Assembly: GCA_964584665.1 (NCBI GenBank)
Contig: CAZPAO010000021.1
Coordinates: forward strand, 1-37,351
Reading direction: 5' to 3'
DNA from: DASUBN01 sp964584665
GTDB lineage: Bacteria; Pseudomonadota; Gammaproteobacteria; Natronospirales; REEB76
DNA length: 37,351 bases
Part shown: positions 22,339 to 31,618 of the stretch, piece by piece
Layout of the letters: each line of letters opens with the position of its first letter
How positions within the stretch are numbered: the stretch's first letter is position 1
Position numbers and translations under genes: made by a program
Notes under the pieces: model-generated
The model's input: the letters and a program-made list of their open reading frames with translations, nothing else
The model's database searches: none
What the model was told of the DNA's origin: nothing

Positions 22339-24411
22339 TCAAGCGGCCTGGTCGGGCCGCATCACCAGGGTCTCCTGGCTGCGGTTGCTGGGCAGCTTGA
22401 AGCCGGCGACCGACTTACGCATCTCGGTGGCCAGGGCCGCGAGCTTGCCTACGCTGACTGCCGTGGCGTTGGTGCCTTCGGTGGTCTGCGCGGTGATCTC
22501 TCTAATCACATTCATGGTGCGGGACACTTCGCCGGCCGTGACGGCCTGCTGGCGCGCCGCGTTGGAGATGCTCTGCACCAGCGTTGCGATGTGGTTGGCC
22601 ACCTTCTCGATCTCGTCCAGTGCCGAACCTGCATTCTCGGCCAGCTGGGCTCCGCCCACCACGCCCGCGGTCGATTGCTCCATCGAGATGACCGCTTCGT
22701 TGGTGTCGGTTTGAATGGTCTTCACCAGCGCTTCGATCTGGCGCGTCGCGTTGGCGGAGCGTTCTGCGAGTCGTTGCACTTCGTCGGCCACCACCGCGAA
22801 ACCGCGGCCTGCTTCGCCGGCCATGGACGCCTGGATCGCCGCGTTGAGTGCCAGGATGTTCGTCTGTTCGGCGATGTCGTTGATGAGTTCCACGATGTCG
22901 CCGATCTCCTGCGAGGATTCGCCGAGTCGCTTGATTCGCTTCGAGGTCTCTTGGATGGTCTCGCGGATGCTGTTCATGCCGTCGATCGTGCGGCGCACGG
23001 CCTGGCCGCCCTTGTGCGCGATCTCCACCGACTGCGCGGCCACCTTCGCCGAGCGTTCGGCGTTCGCGGACACCTGTTCGATGGACTTCGCCATCTCGGT
23101 GATCGACTGGGATGCGGTGTTGATCTGCTTGGACTGGTTCACGGACGCTTCGGCGAGGTGAGACGTGGTCGCCTGCGTCTGGCGGGCGGCGGCGTCCACC
23201 TGCACAGCCGTGTCATTGATGGTCGCTACCAGGCCGCGCAGGGCCTCGAGGGCGTAGTTGATGGAGTCGGCGATGGCGCCCGTGATGTCTTCCGTCACGG
23301 TCACCTGCACGGTGAGGTCACCGTCTGCCAGTGAGCCGAGTTCGTCCAGGAGTCGCAAGATCGCCTGTTGGTTTCGTTCGTTGGTCTCCAACTGCATCTG
23401 CGCTGCGCGGCGGGCGTCGCCGCCCAGCACGTACAGGTAGAGGATCGCGATCAGCAGCACGATGCCGACCAGGCCAAGGCCATAACCCACGATGGGCTTG
23501 GTGAGTCGGGCGTTCACGCTGCGCGTGTAACCGGTGTTGATGGCCTGGGCGTTGTTAAGCAGCTGGTCGCTCAGGTCATGGATGGTGGCGTTGGCCTTCT
23601 GCACGCTGATGAGCAGCTCGATGGTCGGCGCGGACAGCGCGTTCAGGCTCTCGTTGACCGCCTTGAACTTGATGTTGGTCTGGTTCTGGAACGGCAGCAG
23701 GCCGGAGTCGGTCAGTGCGTTCAGGCCGAACTGCGGGCTGCCCTCGAAGATCGCCTGGTTGATGCGGTTCAGGTTCTGCACGGCGTCGGCCAGTTCCTGC
23801 TGGATGCCGGACAGGTCGCCGTGGTTGCCGCCGGTGGTGAGCAGGTTCACGTCGCGCAGGATCACCTGGCCGTAGTAGCTGCGCTTGGTGGCGTAATACA
23901 GGAGGTTGGCCGGGGCTTTGCGGTTCTTGGCCTCGTCGGCGAACTTGTCCCAGGCGGCAAAGAGATCCGGCATGTTGGTGCGGATGCCGTTGGCGGCCGC
24001 GTTGGCATTGATGAGCTGGTCCTTGGCGGAGAGGATCACCTGGAGCGCGCTGCGCGCCTGGCTCCACTGGCTCTGCAGCACCGAGAGTTCCGAGAGCACT
24101 TCGCCGCTGGCGGCGGGCATCAGCGTCTGGGGATCGCCGTTGCCCATCAGGTTGATGGTGTTGTCGAACTGGTCACGCGCGTTGGAGAGCTGCGTGAAGG
24201 CATCCTGGTTGCCGGCGACGGCTTCGTCCGCGGAGCGCACGATGCTCTGCGAGATGAGTGCCTGCTGGGCCGACAGGCTCAGGAATTTGCTGTCGTGGGT
24301 GGAGTCGCGGGCCACGACCACGAAGTCGTACACCGCGGCGGCGACCATGATGACCGCCAGACCCAGCAACAGGTACAGGGTTGTGTTGGATCGCTTCTCG
24401 TTGTCGGCCAT
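22339..24411 (-). CDS. pilJ: Type IV pilus methyl-accepting chemoreceptor
   Basis: 690 residues. Layout: cytoplasmic N-tip, first membrane span (about 12-32), a helical periplasmic domain to about 305, second span (VGYGLGLVGIVLLIAILYLYVL), HAMP, then a long signalling coiled coil. The hairpin tip reads EQTNILALNAAIQASMAGEAGRGFAVVADEV, the MCP hallmark (residue order as seen near 520-550). In P. aeruginosa PilJ senses pilus retraction or surface contact and feeds ChpA. A GGTGA ribosome binding site precedes the ATG. The adjacent CheR-type methyltransferase gene pilK of P. aeruginosa is absent, as is chpB, so receptor adaptation must be absent or encoded elsewhere. Confidence 0.96.
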   Translation of the reverse strand: MADNEKRSNTTLYLLLGLAVIMVAAAVYDFVVVARDSTHDSKFLSLSAQQALISQSIVRSADEAVAGNQDAFTQLSNARDQFDNTINLMGNGDPQTLMPAASGEVLSELSVLQSQWSQARSALQVILSAKDQLINANAAANGIRTNMPDLFAAWDKFADEAKNRKAPANLLYYATKRSYYGQVILRDVNLLTTGGNHGDLSGIQQELADAVQNLNRINQAIFEGSPQFGLNALTDSGLLPFQNQTNIKFKAVNESLNALSAPTIELLISVQKANATIHDLSDQLLNNAQAINTGYTRSVNARLTKPIVGYGLGLVGIVLLIAILYLYVLGGDARRAAQMQLETNERNQQAILRLLDELGSLADGDLTVQVTVTEDITGAIADSINYALEALRGLVATINDTAVQVDAAARQTQATTSHLAEASVNQSKQINTASQSITEMAKSIEQVSANAERSAKVAAQSVEIAHKGGQAVRRTIDGMNSIRETIQETSKRIKRLGESSQEIGDIVELINDIAEQTNILALNAAIQASMAGEAGRGFAVVADEVQRLAERSANATRQIEALVKTIQTDTNEAVISMEQSTAGVVGGAQLAENAGSALDEIEKVANHIATLVQSISNAARQQAVTAGEVSRTMNVIREITAQTTEGTNATAVSVGKLAALATEMRKSVAGFKLPSNRSQETLVMRPDQAA

Positions 24412-24499
24412 GTCAGTTCACCCTAGTTTCGTATGAGCCTTCGTCCTTCCATCCCCAAGCGGCTGCGCGTGCGGCTCTGGCCGCGCACCGTCCCAGATC

Positions 24500-25057
24500 T
24501 CAGCGCGAGGCCTGCAGGAACACGCCGCTCTCCACGAGCCCGTGCAACCCCAACACGCCCCATACGTCCTCTTCATTGCCATAGGCACCCGCCAGGAACG
24601 GCGTCATGCCCGGCAAGGTATCCGGCATCACCTCGGCCTTCTCCGTGGCGATGAAGCGGCGGAAACCGCGCACCTCGTCCACCAGCAGACCCGCCGGGAT
24701 GTCGGCATGGTTCACCATCAGCACCCGCGTGGTGCGCCCGAGCGTGATCGGCTCGCCGCCGAAGAACGCCGACAGGTCAGTGATCGGCAGCAACTGGCCG
24801 CGCACGTTGGCGAGGCCGAGCATCCAGGGCTTGGCGCCCGGCAGGGCGGTGACGCCAGGCCAGGTCAGCACTTCACGCACTTCCTGGCGCGCCGCCACGA
24901 GGCGCGTCTTGCCCACGCGGAAGCCCACGCCCACCCATTCCTCCTGCTGGCCGCTCTCCTGGCCGCGGCCCGAGGCGGCGATGCGGCTGCGCCGCTCGAG
25001 TTCCTGCAGGAGCTCGAAGGGGCGTTCGCGGAGTTCGAGGAGTGCGCTTGCCATCAT
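24500..25057 (-). CDS. pilI: CheW-like adaptor protein PilI
   Basis: 185 residues from the ATG at 25057, which shares bases with the pilH stop (TGATG). A longer frame extends upstream to 25366 but only as the shadow of pilH. The CheW domain shows VGVGFRVGKTRLVAA, PWMLGLANVRGQLLPITDLSAFFG and GLLVDEVRGFR. Such proteins bridge PilJ and ChpA. An 88-base gap separates it from pilJ. Confidence 0.92.
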   Translation of the reverse strand: MMASALLELRERPFELLQELERRSRIAASGRGQESGQQEEWVGVGFRVGKTRLVAARQEVREVLTWPGVTALPGAKPWMLGLANVRGQLLPITDLSAFFGGEPITLGRTTRVLMVNHADIPAGLLVDEVRGFRRFIATEKAEVMPDTLPGMTPFLAGAYGNEEDVWGVLGLHGLVESGVFLQASR

Positions 25058-25422
25058 CAGCCCGCGATCACTTCCTTGATCTTGTCCACCAACTGCTTCT
25101 CCGTGACCGGCTTCGGCAGGTAGGCGACCGCGCCCTGGCGCATGCCCCATATCTTGTCCGTCTCCTGGTCCTTGGTGGTGACCATCACCACCGGGATGCG
25201 GGAGGTGTCCGGATCCTTCGAGAGCTGGCGCGTGGCCTGGAAGCCGCTCATGCCGGGCATCACCACGTCCATGATGATGGCGTCGGGTTTCTCGGCCTTG
25301 GCCTTGTCGATGCCTTCCTCGCCGCTCTCGGCGGTGATCGTGCTGAAGCCGTTCTTCTCCAGCCACGTCTTCAGGACATGCACTTCGGTCGGCGAGTCGT
25401 CAATGATGAGCACGGTGGACAT
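25057..25422 (-). CDS. pilH: Response regulator PilH
   Basis: 121 residues: a single receiver domain. The acidic pair is in LIIDDSPTE, the phospho-acceptor is D52 (IIMDVVMPG), the switch Thr is in VVMVTTKDQETDK and the lysine is in LPKPV. The segment TTKDQETDKIWGMRQGA is nearly the P. aeruginosa PilH sequence. The start at 25422 is chosen because AGAGGAAG stands just before it; an upstream in-frame start at 25467 lacks this. PilH modulates pilus retraction, probably as phosphate sink or through PilT/PilU. Confidence 0.95.
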   Translation of the reverse strand: MSTVLIIDDSPTEVHVLKTWLEKNGFSTITAESGEEGIDKAKAEKPDAIIMDVVMPGMSGFQATRQLSKDPDTSRIPVVMVTTKDQETDKIWGMRQGAVAYLPKPVTEKQLVDKIKEVIAG

Positions 25423-25473
25423 GACTTCTTCCTCTGTTGCGTCGGCGCCCGGTTCCCCCGGACGCATGAAAAA

Positions 25474-25878
25474 TCAGGCGCTCTTCCGCACGTGGCGGTG
25501 GATGGCGCCCACCAATTCATCCTTCGTAAACGGTTTGGTCAGGTACTGCTCGGAGCCGACGATGCGGCCGCGCGCGCGGTCGAACAGGCCGTCCTTGCTG
25601 GACAGCATGATCACGGGCGTCGCCTTGAAGTTGTTGTTGTGCTTGATGAGCGCGCAGGTCTGGTAGCCGTCGAGGCGCGGCATCATGATGTCGACGAAGA
25701 TGATGTCAGGCTTGTGGTCCGCGATCTTCGAGAGCGCCTCGAAGCCGTCCACGGCGGTCACCACCTCGCATCCTTCCTTGGAGAGGAGCGTCTCCGCGGT
25801 CTTGCGGATGGTCTTGCTGTCGTCGATCACCAGGACCTTGAGGCCCTGCAGACCGCCCTCCGTATTCTCGCTAGCCAC
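25474..25878 (-). CDS. pilG: Response regulator PilG
   Basis: 134 residues starting at a GTG (25878) that follows GGAGG by 6 bases; the longer frame from 25938 begins with an Arg-rich segment unlike the family and has no ribosome binding site. Receiver domain: VLVIDDSKTIR, phospho-acceptor D63 in FVDIMMPRLDGYQTCALIK, VIMLSSKDGLFD and LTKPF. It is very close in pattern to P. aeruginosa PilG, which promotes pilus extension through the PilB side and cyclic AMP signalling. First gene of the leftward Chp operon, divergent from gshB. Confidence 0.95.
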   Translation of the reverse strand: MASENTEGGLQGLKVLVIDDSKTIRKTAETLLSKEGCEVVTAVDGFEALSKIADHKPDIIFVDIMMPRLDGYQTCALIKHNNNFKATPVIMLSSKDGLFDRARGRIVGSEQYLTKPFTKDELVGAIHRHVRKSA

Positions 25879-26024
25879 CTTCACCTCCGCGCATAGACCC
25901 CTAGCCGCCGCGCGAGCGCGGGGCAGCAGCCTTGACATATTATGCCCAAACGGTGCGTTATGCAGCCGCTTAAGCGTCCTGGGATGGGCTTAGCGCCGCC
26001 CGGTCCCGGCTGGCTGCGTGACTT

Positions 26025-26056
26025 GGGATTTAAGCATAATATCGTCACTTAATCCC
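26025..26056. promoter_or_regulatory. Inverted repeat in the pilG/gshB divergent region
   Basis: GGGATTTAAG (26025-26034) and CTTAATCCC (26048-26056) pair along 9 bases with one bulged T, enclosing 13 A/T-rich bases. It lies in the A/T-rich part of a 243-base divergent region and looks like a possible operator. No clean -35/-10 pair could be fixed for either gene, although TTGACA occurs at 25932. Confidence 0.35.
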
Positions 26057-26083
26057 TTGAATGCAATAAATTTCACCACCCGC

Positions 26084-26113
26084 GGCCCCCAGGGCCGCCA
26101 CCCTGGAAGGGCC
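26084..26113 (+). promoter_or_regulatory. Leader hairpin covering the gshB ribosome binding site
   Basis: GGCCC-CCAGGG (26084-26094) pairs with CCCTGG-AA-GGGCC (26101-26113), giving 11 base pairs with an AA bulge and a 6-base loop. The only Shine-Dalgarno-like sequence, GGAAGG (26105-26110), lies in its 3' arm, 11 bases before the ATG. Translation control of gshB through this stem is inferred. Confidence 0.5.
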
Positions 26114-26121
26114 GTCCGAAC

Positions 26122-27084
26122 ATGGCAAAAAGCCGCCCCCTCACCCTCGGCGTCGTCATGGATCCCATCGCGGACATCAAGCCCGCCAAGGACACCACCC
26201 TGGCCATGCTGGTGGCCGCCCAGGCCCGTGGCTGGCAGCTCCTCTACATGGAGCAGCCGGACCTGTACCTGTCAGGCGGGGAAGCCAGGGCCCGGCGCCG
26301 CAAGCTCACGGTACGGGACGACCTCAAGGACTGGTACGACCTGGGTGCCGAGGAAGACGGCCCCCTCAAGGGCATGGACCTCATCCTCATGCGCAAGGAC
26401 CCGCCCTTCGACATGGAGTACGTCTACACCACCTACATCCTGGAACGGGCTGAAGCCGCCGGGGTCATGGTGGTGAACCGCCCCCAGGCGCTGCGGGATG
26501 CCAACGAGAAGGCTTTCACCGCCTGGTTCCCCCAGTGCTGCCCCCCCACCCTCATGACCCGTGACCGGGCCCGCATCCGCGCCTTCCTGAAGGAACACAA
26601 GAAGATCGTTGTGAAGCCCCTGGATGGCATGGGCGGCGCCCAGGTATTCGTCCTGGACCAGGACGACCCGAACATCTCGGTGGTGCTGGAGACCCTGACC
26701 GGCGACGGAAGCCGCCTCACGGTCGCCCAGAAATACCTCCCGGAGATCAAGCAGGGCGACAAGCGCATCCTGCTCATCGATGGCGAACCCGTGCCGTATG
26801 CGCTGGCCCGCGTACCCGCCCCCGGCGAGTCCCGCGGCAACCTGGCCGCCGGCGGCACCGGTGTGGGCGTGGCCCTGAGCGAGCGCGACCGCTGGATCGC
26901 CGCCCAGGTGGCGCCGGTGCTGAAGCAGAAGGGCCTGGTGTTCGTCGGGCTCGACGTGATTGGCGACTGGCTGACGGAGATCAACGTCACCAGCCCCACC
27001 TGCGTCTGCGAACTCAACAAGCTCTACAAGCTCGACATCGCCGGAGACTTCATGGACAAGCTCGCGGCGAGGCTCGGCGGCTGA
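26122..27084 (+). CDS. gshB: Glutathione synthetase
   Basis: 320 residues, the usual GshB length. It joins gamma-glutamylcysteine and glycine with ATP. The N-terminal GVVMDPIADIKPAKDTT and the MRKDPPFDMEYVY segment are family signatures. The ATP-grasp region has VVKPLDGMGG, then KRILLIDGEPV, and the metal-site segment EINVTSPTC near the C-terminus. It lies divergent to pilG, as in P. aeruginosa, and ends 2 bases before the tonB-like gene. Confidence 0.97.
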   Translation: MAKSRPLTLGVVMDPIADIKPAKDTTLAMLVAAQARGWQLLYMEQPDLYLSGGEARARRRKLTVRDDLKDWYDLGAEEDGPLKGMDLILMRKDPPFDMEYVYTTYILERAEAAGVMVVNRPQALRDANEKAFTAWFPQCCPPTLMTRDRARIRAFLKEHKKIVVKPLDGMGGAQVFVLDQDDPNISVVLETLTGDGSRLTVAQKYLPEIKQGDKRILLIDGEPVPYALARVPAPGESRGNLAAGGTGVGVALSERDRWIAAQVAPVLKQKGLVFVGLDVIGDWLTEINVTSPTCVCELNKLYKLDIAGDFMDKLAARLGG

Positions 27085-27086
27085 CC

Positions 27087-28052
27087 GTGGCGAGAGCCCA
27101 CTCCGCCCCTGCTCCGAGGCTGGATTCACCGGCCATCACGGCCCGTGACCGGCTGGTGACCACGCTCTTCTTCGCGGCGCTGCTGCACGGCATCATCATC
27201 CTCGGCATCACCTTCCGCCCGGAGAAGCCCGCCGGCAGCCCGACGCTGGAAGTGACCATGGTCCAGAGCCGCAGCGTCACGCCCCCTGATGATGCCCAGT
27301 ATCTCGCGCAGGCCAACCAGCGCGGCGAGGGCAACACTTCTGACCTCGTGCGCTCGGAAAGCCCGCTGTCCATGCCGGCGGCGGTGAACAACCCGGGCCG
27401 CGCCGAGGCGCCGGATCTCGTGGATAACCCCGGCAAGACCAGCACCTCCAGCAAGCAGGTCGGCGAGAACCCGCAGCAGAGTTCCGACCGGGACGCCGCC
27501 GTCACCACCACCGCCATGACCGGCAACAGCGCCAACGCGCGGGCCGTGGCAGCGCCCATGAGCCTGGAGCCGCGCATCATGGTGGCGCGCCTGCTCACTC
27601 CCGGCGACGACGCGCTGATGCCGAGCGATGACGGGCTGCAGCTGCCCCAGGCCACCGACCCGGATCCGCGCGTGGCCTTCGTCTCGGTGAACGCGCGGGA
27701 ATCGCGCTTCGCGCCCTACCTCGACGCCTGGCGCCGCAAGGTGGAACGCATCGGCAACCTCAACTTCCCGGCCGAGGTGCGCAACCGCAAGCTCTCGGGC
27801 TCGCTGGCACTGGAAGTGGCGCTGAACGCCGATGGCAGCATCCGCGAGCTGAACCTGGACACGCCCTCGGGCCAGCCGGTGCTGGACGACTCGGCCCAAC
27901 GCATCGTCAAATCAGCCGCGCCCTTCGCCCCCTTCCCGCCCGCCATCCGCCGCGACACGGCGGTGCTGCGCTTCGTCTACGTCTGGCGCTTCAACGGCGG
28001 CAAGTTAGACACCCGTCACAGTTCAGTGAAATCAGCAGCTTCCGGGCATTAA
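27087..28052 (+). CDS. TonB family energy transducer (TonB3-like)
   Basis: 321 residues from a GTG 2 bases after gshB. An N-terminal membrane anchor (about 24-44, LVTTLFFAALLHGIIILGI) is followed by a long Pro/Ser/Asn-rich periplasmic spacer and a C-terminal TonB domain (about 210-305: WRRKVERIGNLNFP, LALEVALNADGSIREL, a conserved FVYVWRF ending). In P. aeruginosa the gene in the same place, tonB3, is needed for normal twitching motility. By position this is likely its counterpart. No exbB/exbD is adjacent. Confidence 0.88.
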   Translation: MARAHSAPAPRLDSPAITARDRLVTTLFFAALLHGIIILGITFRPEKPAGSPTLEVTMVQSRSVTPPDDAQYLAQANQRGEGNTSDLVRSESPLSMPAAVNNPGRAEAPDLVDNPGKTSTSSKQVGENPQQSSDRDAAVTTTAMTGNSANARAVAAPMSLEPRIMVARLLTPGDDALMPSDDGLQLPQATDPDPRVAFVSVNARESRFAPYLDAWRRKVERIGNLNFPAEVRNRKLSGSLALEVALNADGSIRELNLDTPSGQPVLDDSAQRIVKSAAPFAPFPPAIRRDTAVLRFVYVWRFNGGKLDTRHSSVKSAASGH

Positions 28053-28099
28053 GTCATAGCGGCTTGTGTCATCCGGAAGGGGCGCAGATACTTGGGGCC

Positions 28100-28660
28100 A
28101 TGTCACAAGACTTCCTCACCAATCAGTTCCTGGTCGCCATGCCGGGTCTCGAGGACCCGAACTTCCGCGAGACCGTCACCTTCATCTGCGAGCACAGCGC
28201 CCAGGGCGCGCTCGGCATCATCGTCAACCGACCCATGAACGTGGTGCTGGAAGACGTGCTGAAGCAGCTCGCCCTCAAGGCCAGCGACAGCGACACGGGC
28301 GCGAGCCCGGTGTTCCTGGGCGGGCCGGTGCAGACGGATCGCGGCTTCGTCATCCATGAGCCCCACGGCGAGTGGGAAGCGACCCTCAAGGTCACCGATT
28401 CTCTCGGCGTCACCACCTCCCGCGATGTGCTGGAAGCGCTCGCCGCCGGCGGCGGACCGCGCCGCTGCTTCGTGGCGCTGGGCTATGCCGGTTGGACCGC
28501 GGGCCAGCTGGAAGAGGAGATGAAGAGCAACTCCTGGCTCTCGGTGCCGGCCGATCCCCGCATCATCTTCGATACGCCTTCGGAACTGCGCTGGCAGGCA
28601 GCTGCCCAGCTCCTGGGCGTGGACATGACCCTCCTCTCCGGCGACGCCGGCCACGCATAG
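28100..28660 (+). CDS. yqgE: YqgE/AlgH family protein
   Basis: 186 residues from the ATG at 28100 (an upstream frame start at 28064 adds 12 residues not found in the family). It begins with LTNQFLVAMPGLEDPNF, contains GIIVNRPMNVVLEDVL, GGPVQTDRGFVIH and ends in the LLGVDMTLLSGDAGHA region, all typical of UPF0301. The molecular role is unknown; the name AlgH comes from an alginate-regulation report. It precedes yqgF as in many Gammaproteobacteria. Confidence 0.95.
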   Translation: MSQDFLTNQFLVAMPGLEDPNFRETVTFICEHSAQGALGIIVNRPMNVVLEDVLKQLALKASDSDTGASPVFLGGPVQTDRGFVIHEPHGEWEATLKVTDSLGVTTSRDVLEALAAGGGPRRCFVALGYAGWTAGQLEEEMKSNSWLSVPADPRIIFDTPSELRWQAAAQLLGVDMTLLSGDAGHA

Positions 28661-28735
28661 CCTCCTATGTCCCAGAAGCGGGCGCTCGAACGCTGAAATT
28701 AGCGCGCGACGCCTCGCTGTGCTGCAATACCGCAT

Positions 28736-29181
28736 ATGGCAGCCACCCCTCCCCAGACCGCCTTGGGCTTCGATTTCGGCCTAAAGCGCATCGGCGTGGC
28801 CGTGGGCCAGACCGTGACCCGCTCCGCCTCACCCCTGGGCGTGGTGGCTTTCCGCGGCGGAGAGCCGGACTGGGAGGCTATAACCAAGTTCGTGGCCGAG
28901 TGGCGCCCAGGCTCGCTGGTGGTGGGACTGCCTTATAATATGGACTTGAGCGAGCAGGAGATGACGCAGCACGCGCGCCGATTCGCCGAAGAGCTCGCCC
29001 GACGCTTCCCGCTGCCGGTGCACACCGTGGACGAGCGCCTCTCGTCCCGCGAGGCGGAAGCGCAACTGAAGGAAAGGCGCCAGCAGGGACGGCGCCGCGT
29101 GACGCGAGAGGACATCGACGGCGCCGCCGCCTGCGTGATCCTCGAAAGCTGGTTCAACTCGACACGGGGACACGACACCGC

Positions 29182-29185
<4 letters not shown>
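28736..29185 (+). CDS. yqgF: YqgF/RuvX pre-16S rRNA maturation nuclease
   Basis: 149 residues. RNase H-like fold: GFDFGLKRIGVAVGQ carries the first catalytic Asp, VVGLPYNMD the second strand, VDERLSSREAEA the conserved Glu region and DIDGAAACVILESW the last Asp. In E. coli the protein is needed for final 16S rRNA 5' processing. A 75-base gap separates it from yqgE. Its stop overlaps the pyrB start (ATGA). Confidence 0.94.
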
Positions 29186-30119
<934 letters not shown>

Positions 30120-30123
<4 letters not shown>

Positions 30124-31007
30124 AGCATCCGGAGCACCGCGGCAGCATCTTCGTCGAAGACGCCGAGATCCTGGCCCACGAGCATTTCGCCGGCGCCCAG
30201 CACGTGCTGCGCATCAAGGCGCCGCAGTGCGCTGCGAAGGCCCTGCCCGGCAGCTTCGTGCACCTCTCCTGCGACGCTGCCCTGCCCATGCGCCGGCCCA
30301 TGTCCATCATGCGGGTCTCGGCCGCGGACGGCTGGGTGGAATGCCTTTACAAGGTGGTGGGCGAAGGCAGCCGTTTGCTGGCGGAACGCCGCAAGGGCGA
30401 CGTGCTCTCCTGCCTCGGCCCCATCGGCAAGCCCTTCGTGCTGCACCCCGACAGGCCCCGCCCGCTGCTGCTCGGCGGTGGCGTCGGCATCCCGCCCATG
30501 GTGTTCATCGCCGATGCGCTGCGCCAGGACAAGCGCGCGCCATGGAAACCGCTCGTCCTCATGGGATCGGAAGTGCCCTTCCCCTTCACCACGCGCCCCT
30601 CCACCATCCTGGTGCCGTGCATGCCCGAGGGCGTCATCGGCTGCATGCCGCTGATGGAGGACTGGGGCTTACCCAGCCGCCTCGCCAGCAAGCAGGGCTA
30701 TGCCGGTTGCTTCGACGGTTTCATCACCGACCTTGCCCGCGCCTGGCTGAAGGATCTGGATGCGAAGCTACTCGCAGAAGTGGAGATCTTCGCCTGCGGC
30801 CCGACGCCCATGCTCAGGGCCGCCGCCCTGCTGGCCCAGGAGTTCGGCATCCCGAGCCAGGTCTCGCTGGAGGAGTTCATGGCCTGCGCCGTGGGCGGCT
30901 GCGCCGGCTGCGCGGTGGAAGTGAAGACGCCGGACGGCCCCGCCATGAAGCGCGTGTGCGTGGATGGGCCGGTGTTCGACGGCGCTACGGTATTTCCAGC
31001 TGCGTGA
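30120..31007 (+). CDS. pyrK: PyrK-like dihydroorotate dehydrogenase electron-transfer subunit
   Basis: 295 residues from a GTG overlapping the pyrB stop. It has the ferredoxin-reductase layout: a beta-barrel FAD domain with MRRPMSIMR (the R-P-x-S flavin motif), a nucleotide-binding domain with LLLGGGVGIPP, and a C-terminal 2Fe-2S site with cysteines in CAVGGCAGC plus a later Cys in RVCVDGPVFD. These are marks of PyrK, which passes electrons from the PyrD (class 1B) flavoprotein to NAD+. No pyrD gene lies in the window. A different oxidoreductase partner is possible. A terminator follows 20 bases after the stop. Confidence 0.87.
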
Positions 31008-31026
31008 ATTACCCTATGCAATAAAT

Positions 31027-31057
31027 AAAGGCGCCGTGAGGCGCCTTTTCTTTATTT
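31027..31057. terminator. Bidirectional Rho-independent terminator
   Basis: AAAGGCGCC/GGCGCCTTT with a GTGA loop (31027-31048), followed by a T-rich tail to 31057 on the plus strand and an A-rich flank (T-rich on minus) before it. It ends the gshB-pyrK run and the leftward lipoprotein run, which converge here. Confidence 0.9.
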
Positions 31058-31070
31058 GAGGACCGTCATC

Positions 31071-31565
31071 TCAGGGTGTGACGAGCGGATAAGACGCGAG
31101 CTTCGGATACTGCTCCTTGAACATCTTCTCGAACGCAGGCCAATCGTAGTTCTGGTAGGTCCACAGGGTCTGCCCCCGGGCGCGCGGCGCCAGGTTACCG
31201 CTGTAAGCCACCTTGCCCGCCACCACGTCGAAACAGACCCCATGGGTCGGATCGTCCTGGGTGATCTTGTAGAAGGCCGTGTGGAACTTGACCAGGCAAT
31301 AGGTGCCGGCCGGCACCGCGTAGACATTAAGGTGCACGCCCTTATCCACGAAGCCCACGGCCAGTTCCGTGCCATTGCGGTCGGGCGACTTGATGGTGAC
31401 CGAGTTGAGCACATCGAGCGTGTCGAAGACCACCGCCGCGATGCCATACCCGGGCTGCAAGGTGACATCCTGGTCCGGCGTGACGGGATTCGTGCCGCAA
31501 CCCGCCAGCAGTGCCGCAACCAAGCCGACCGAGATCCAGATGCGACGATGATGACGTCCGATCAT
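31071..31565 (-). CDS. Hypothetical lipoprotein
   Basis: 164 residues from the ATG at 31565; GGAGGG stands about 10 bases before it, whereas an in-frame ATG at 31583 has no such site. The N-terminus is basic (MIGRHHRRI), then a hydrophobic core and the lipobox LLAGC, so the mature protein is a lipid-anchored protein beginning at Cys, with Gly at +2, which favours the outer membrane. The rest contains a beta-rich domain (VNVYAVPAGTYCLVKF-like segments) and a C-terminal WPAFEKMFKEQYP. No family is recognised. It sits 53 bases after the S9 peptidase stop and may share its transcript. Confidence 0.78.
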   Translation of the reverse strand: MIGRHHRRIWISVGLVAALLAGCGTNPVTPDQDVTLQPGYGIAAVVFDTLDVLNSVTIKSPDRNGTELAVGFVDKGVHLNVYAVPAGTYCLVKFHTAFYKITQDDPTHGVCFDVVAGKVAYSGNLAPRARGQTLWTYQNYDWPAFEKMFKEQYPKLASYPLVTP

Positions 31566-31618
31566 GTGTGATTCCCCCTCCATCGTGGTTTAGCCCCCAA
31601 AACAATCCGCACGCGGGA

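Noticed and set aside
25879..25938. Longer N-terminus for PilG from 25938
   Set aside because: The added 20 residues are Arg/Ala-rich and unlike the family; GGAGG stands before the GTG at 25878.
25932..25960. Perfect TTGACA at 25932 as a plus-strand promoter for gshB
   Set aside because: No acceptable -10 box at 16-18 bases; the only A/T-rich hexamers are too far.
26272..27129. Minus-strand open frame across gshB
   Set aside because: Antisense to a gene with full glutathione synthetase motifs; the translation shows no recognisable features.
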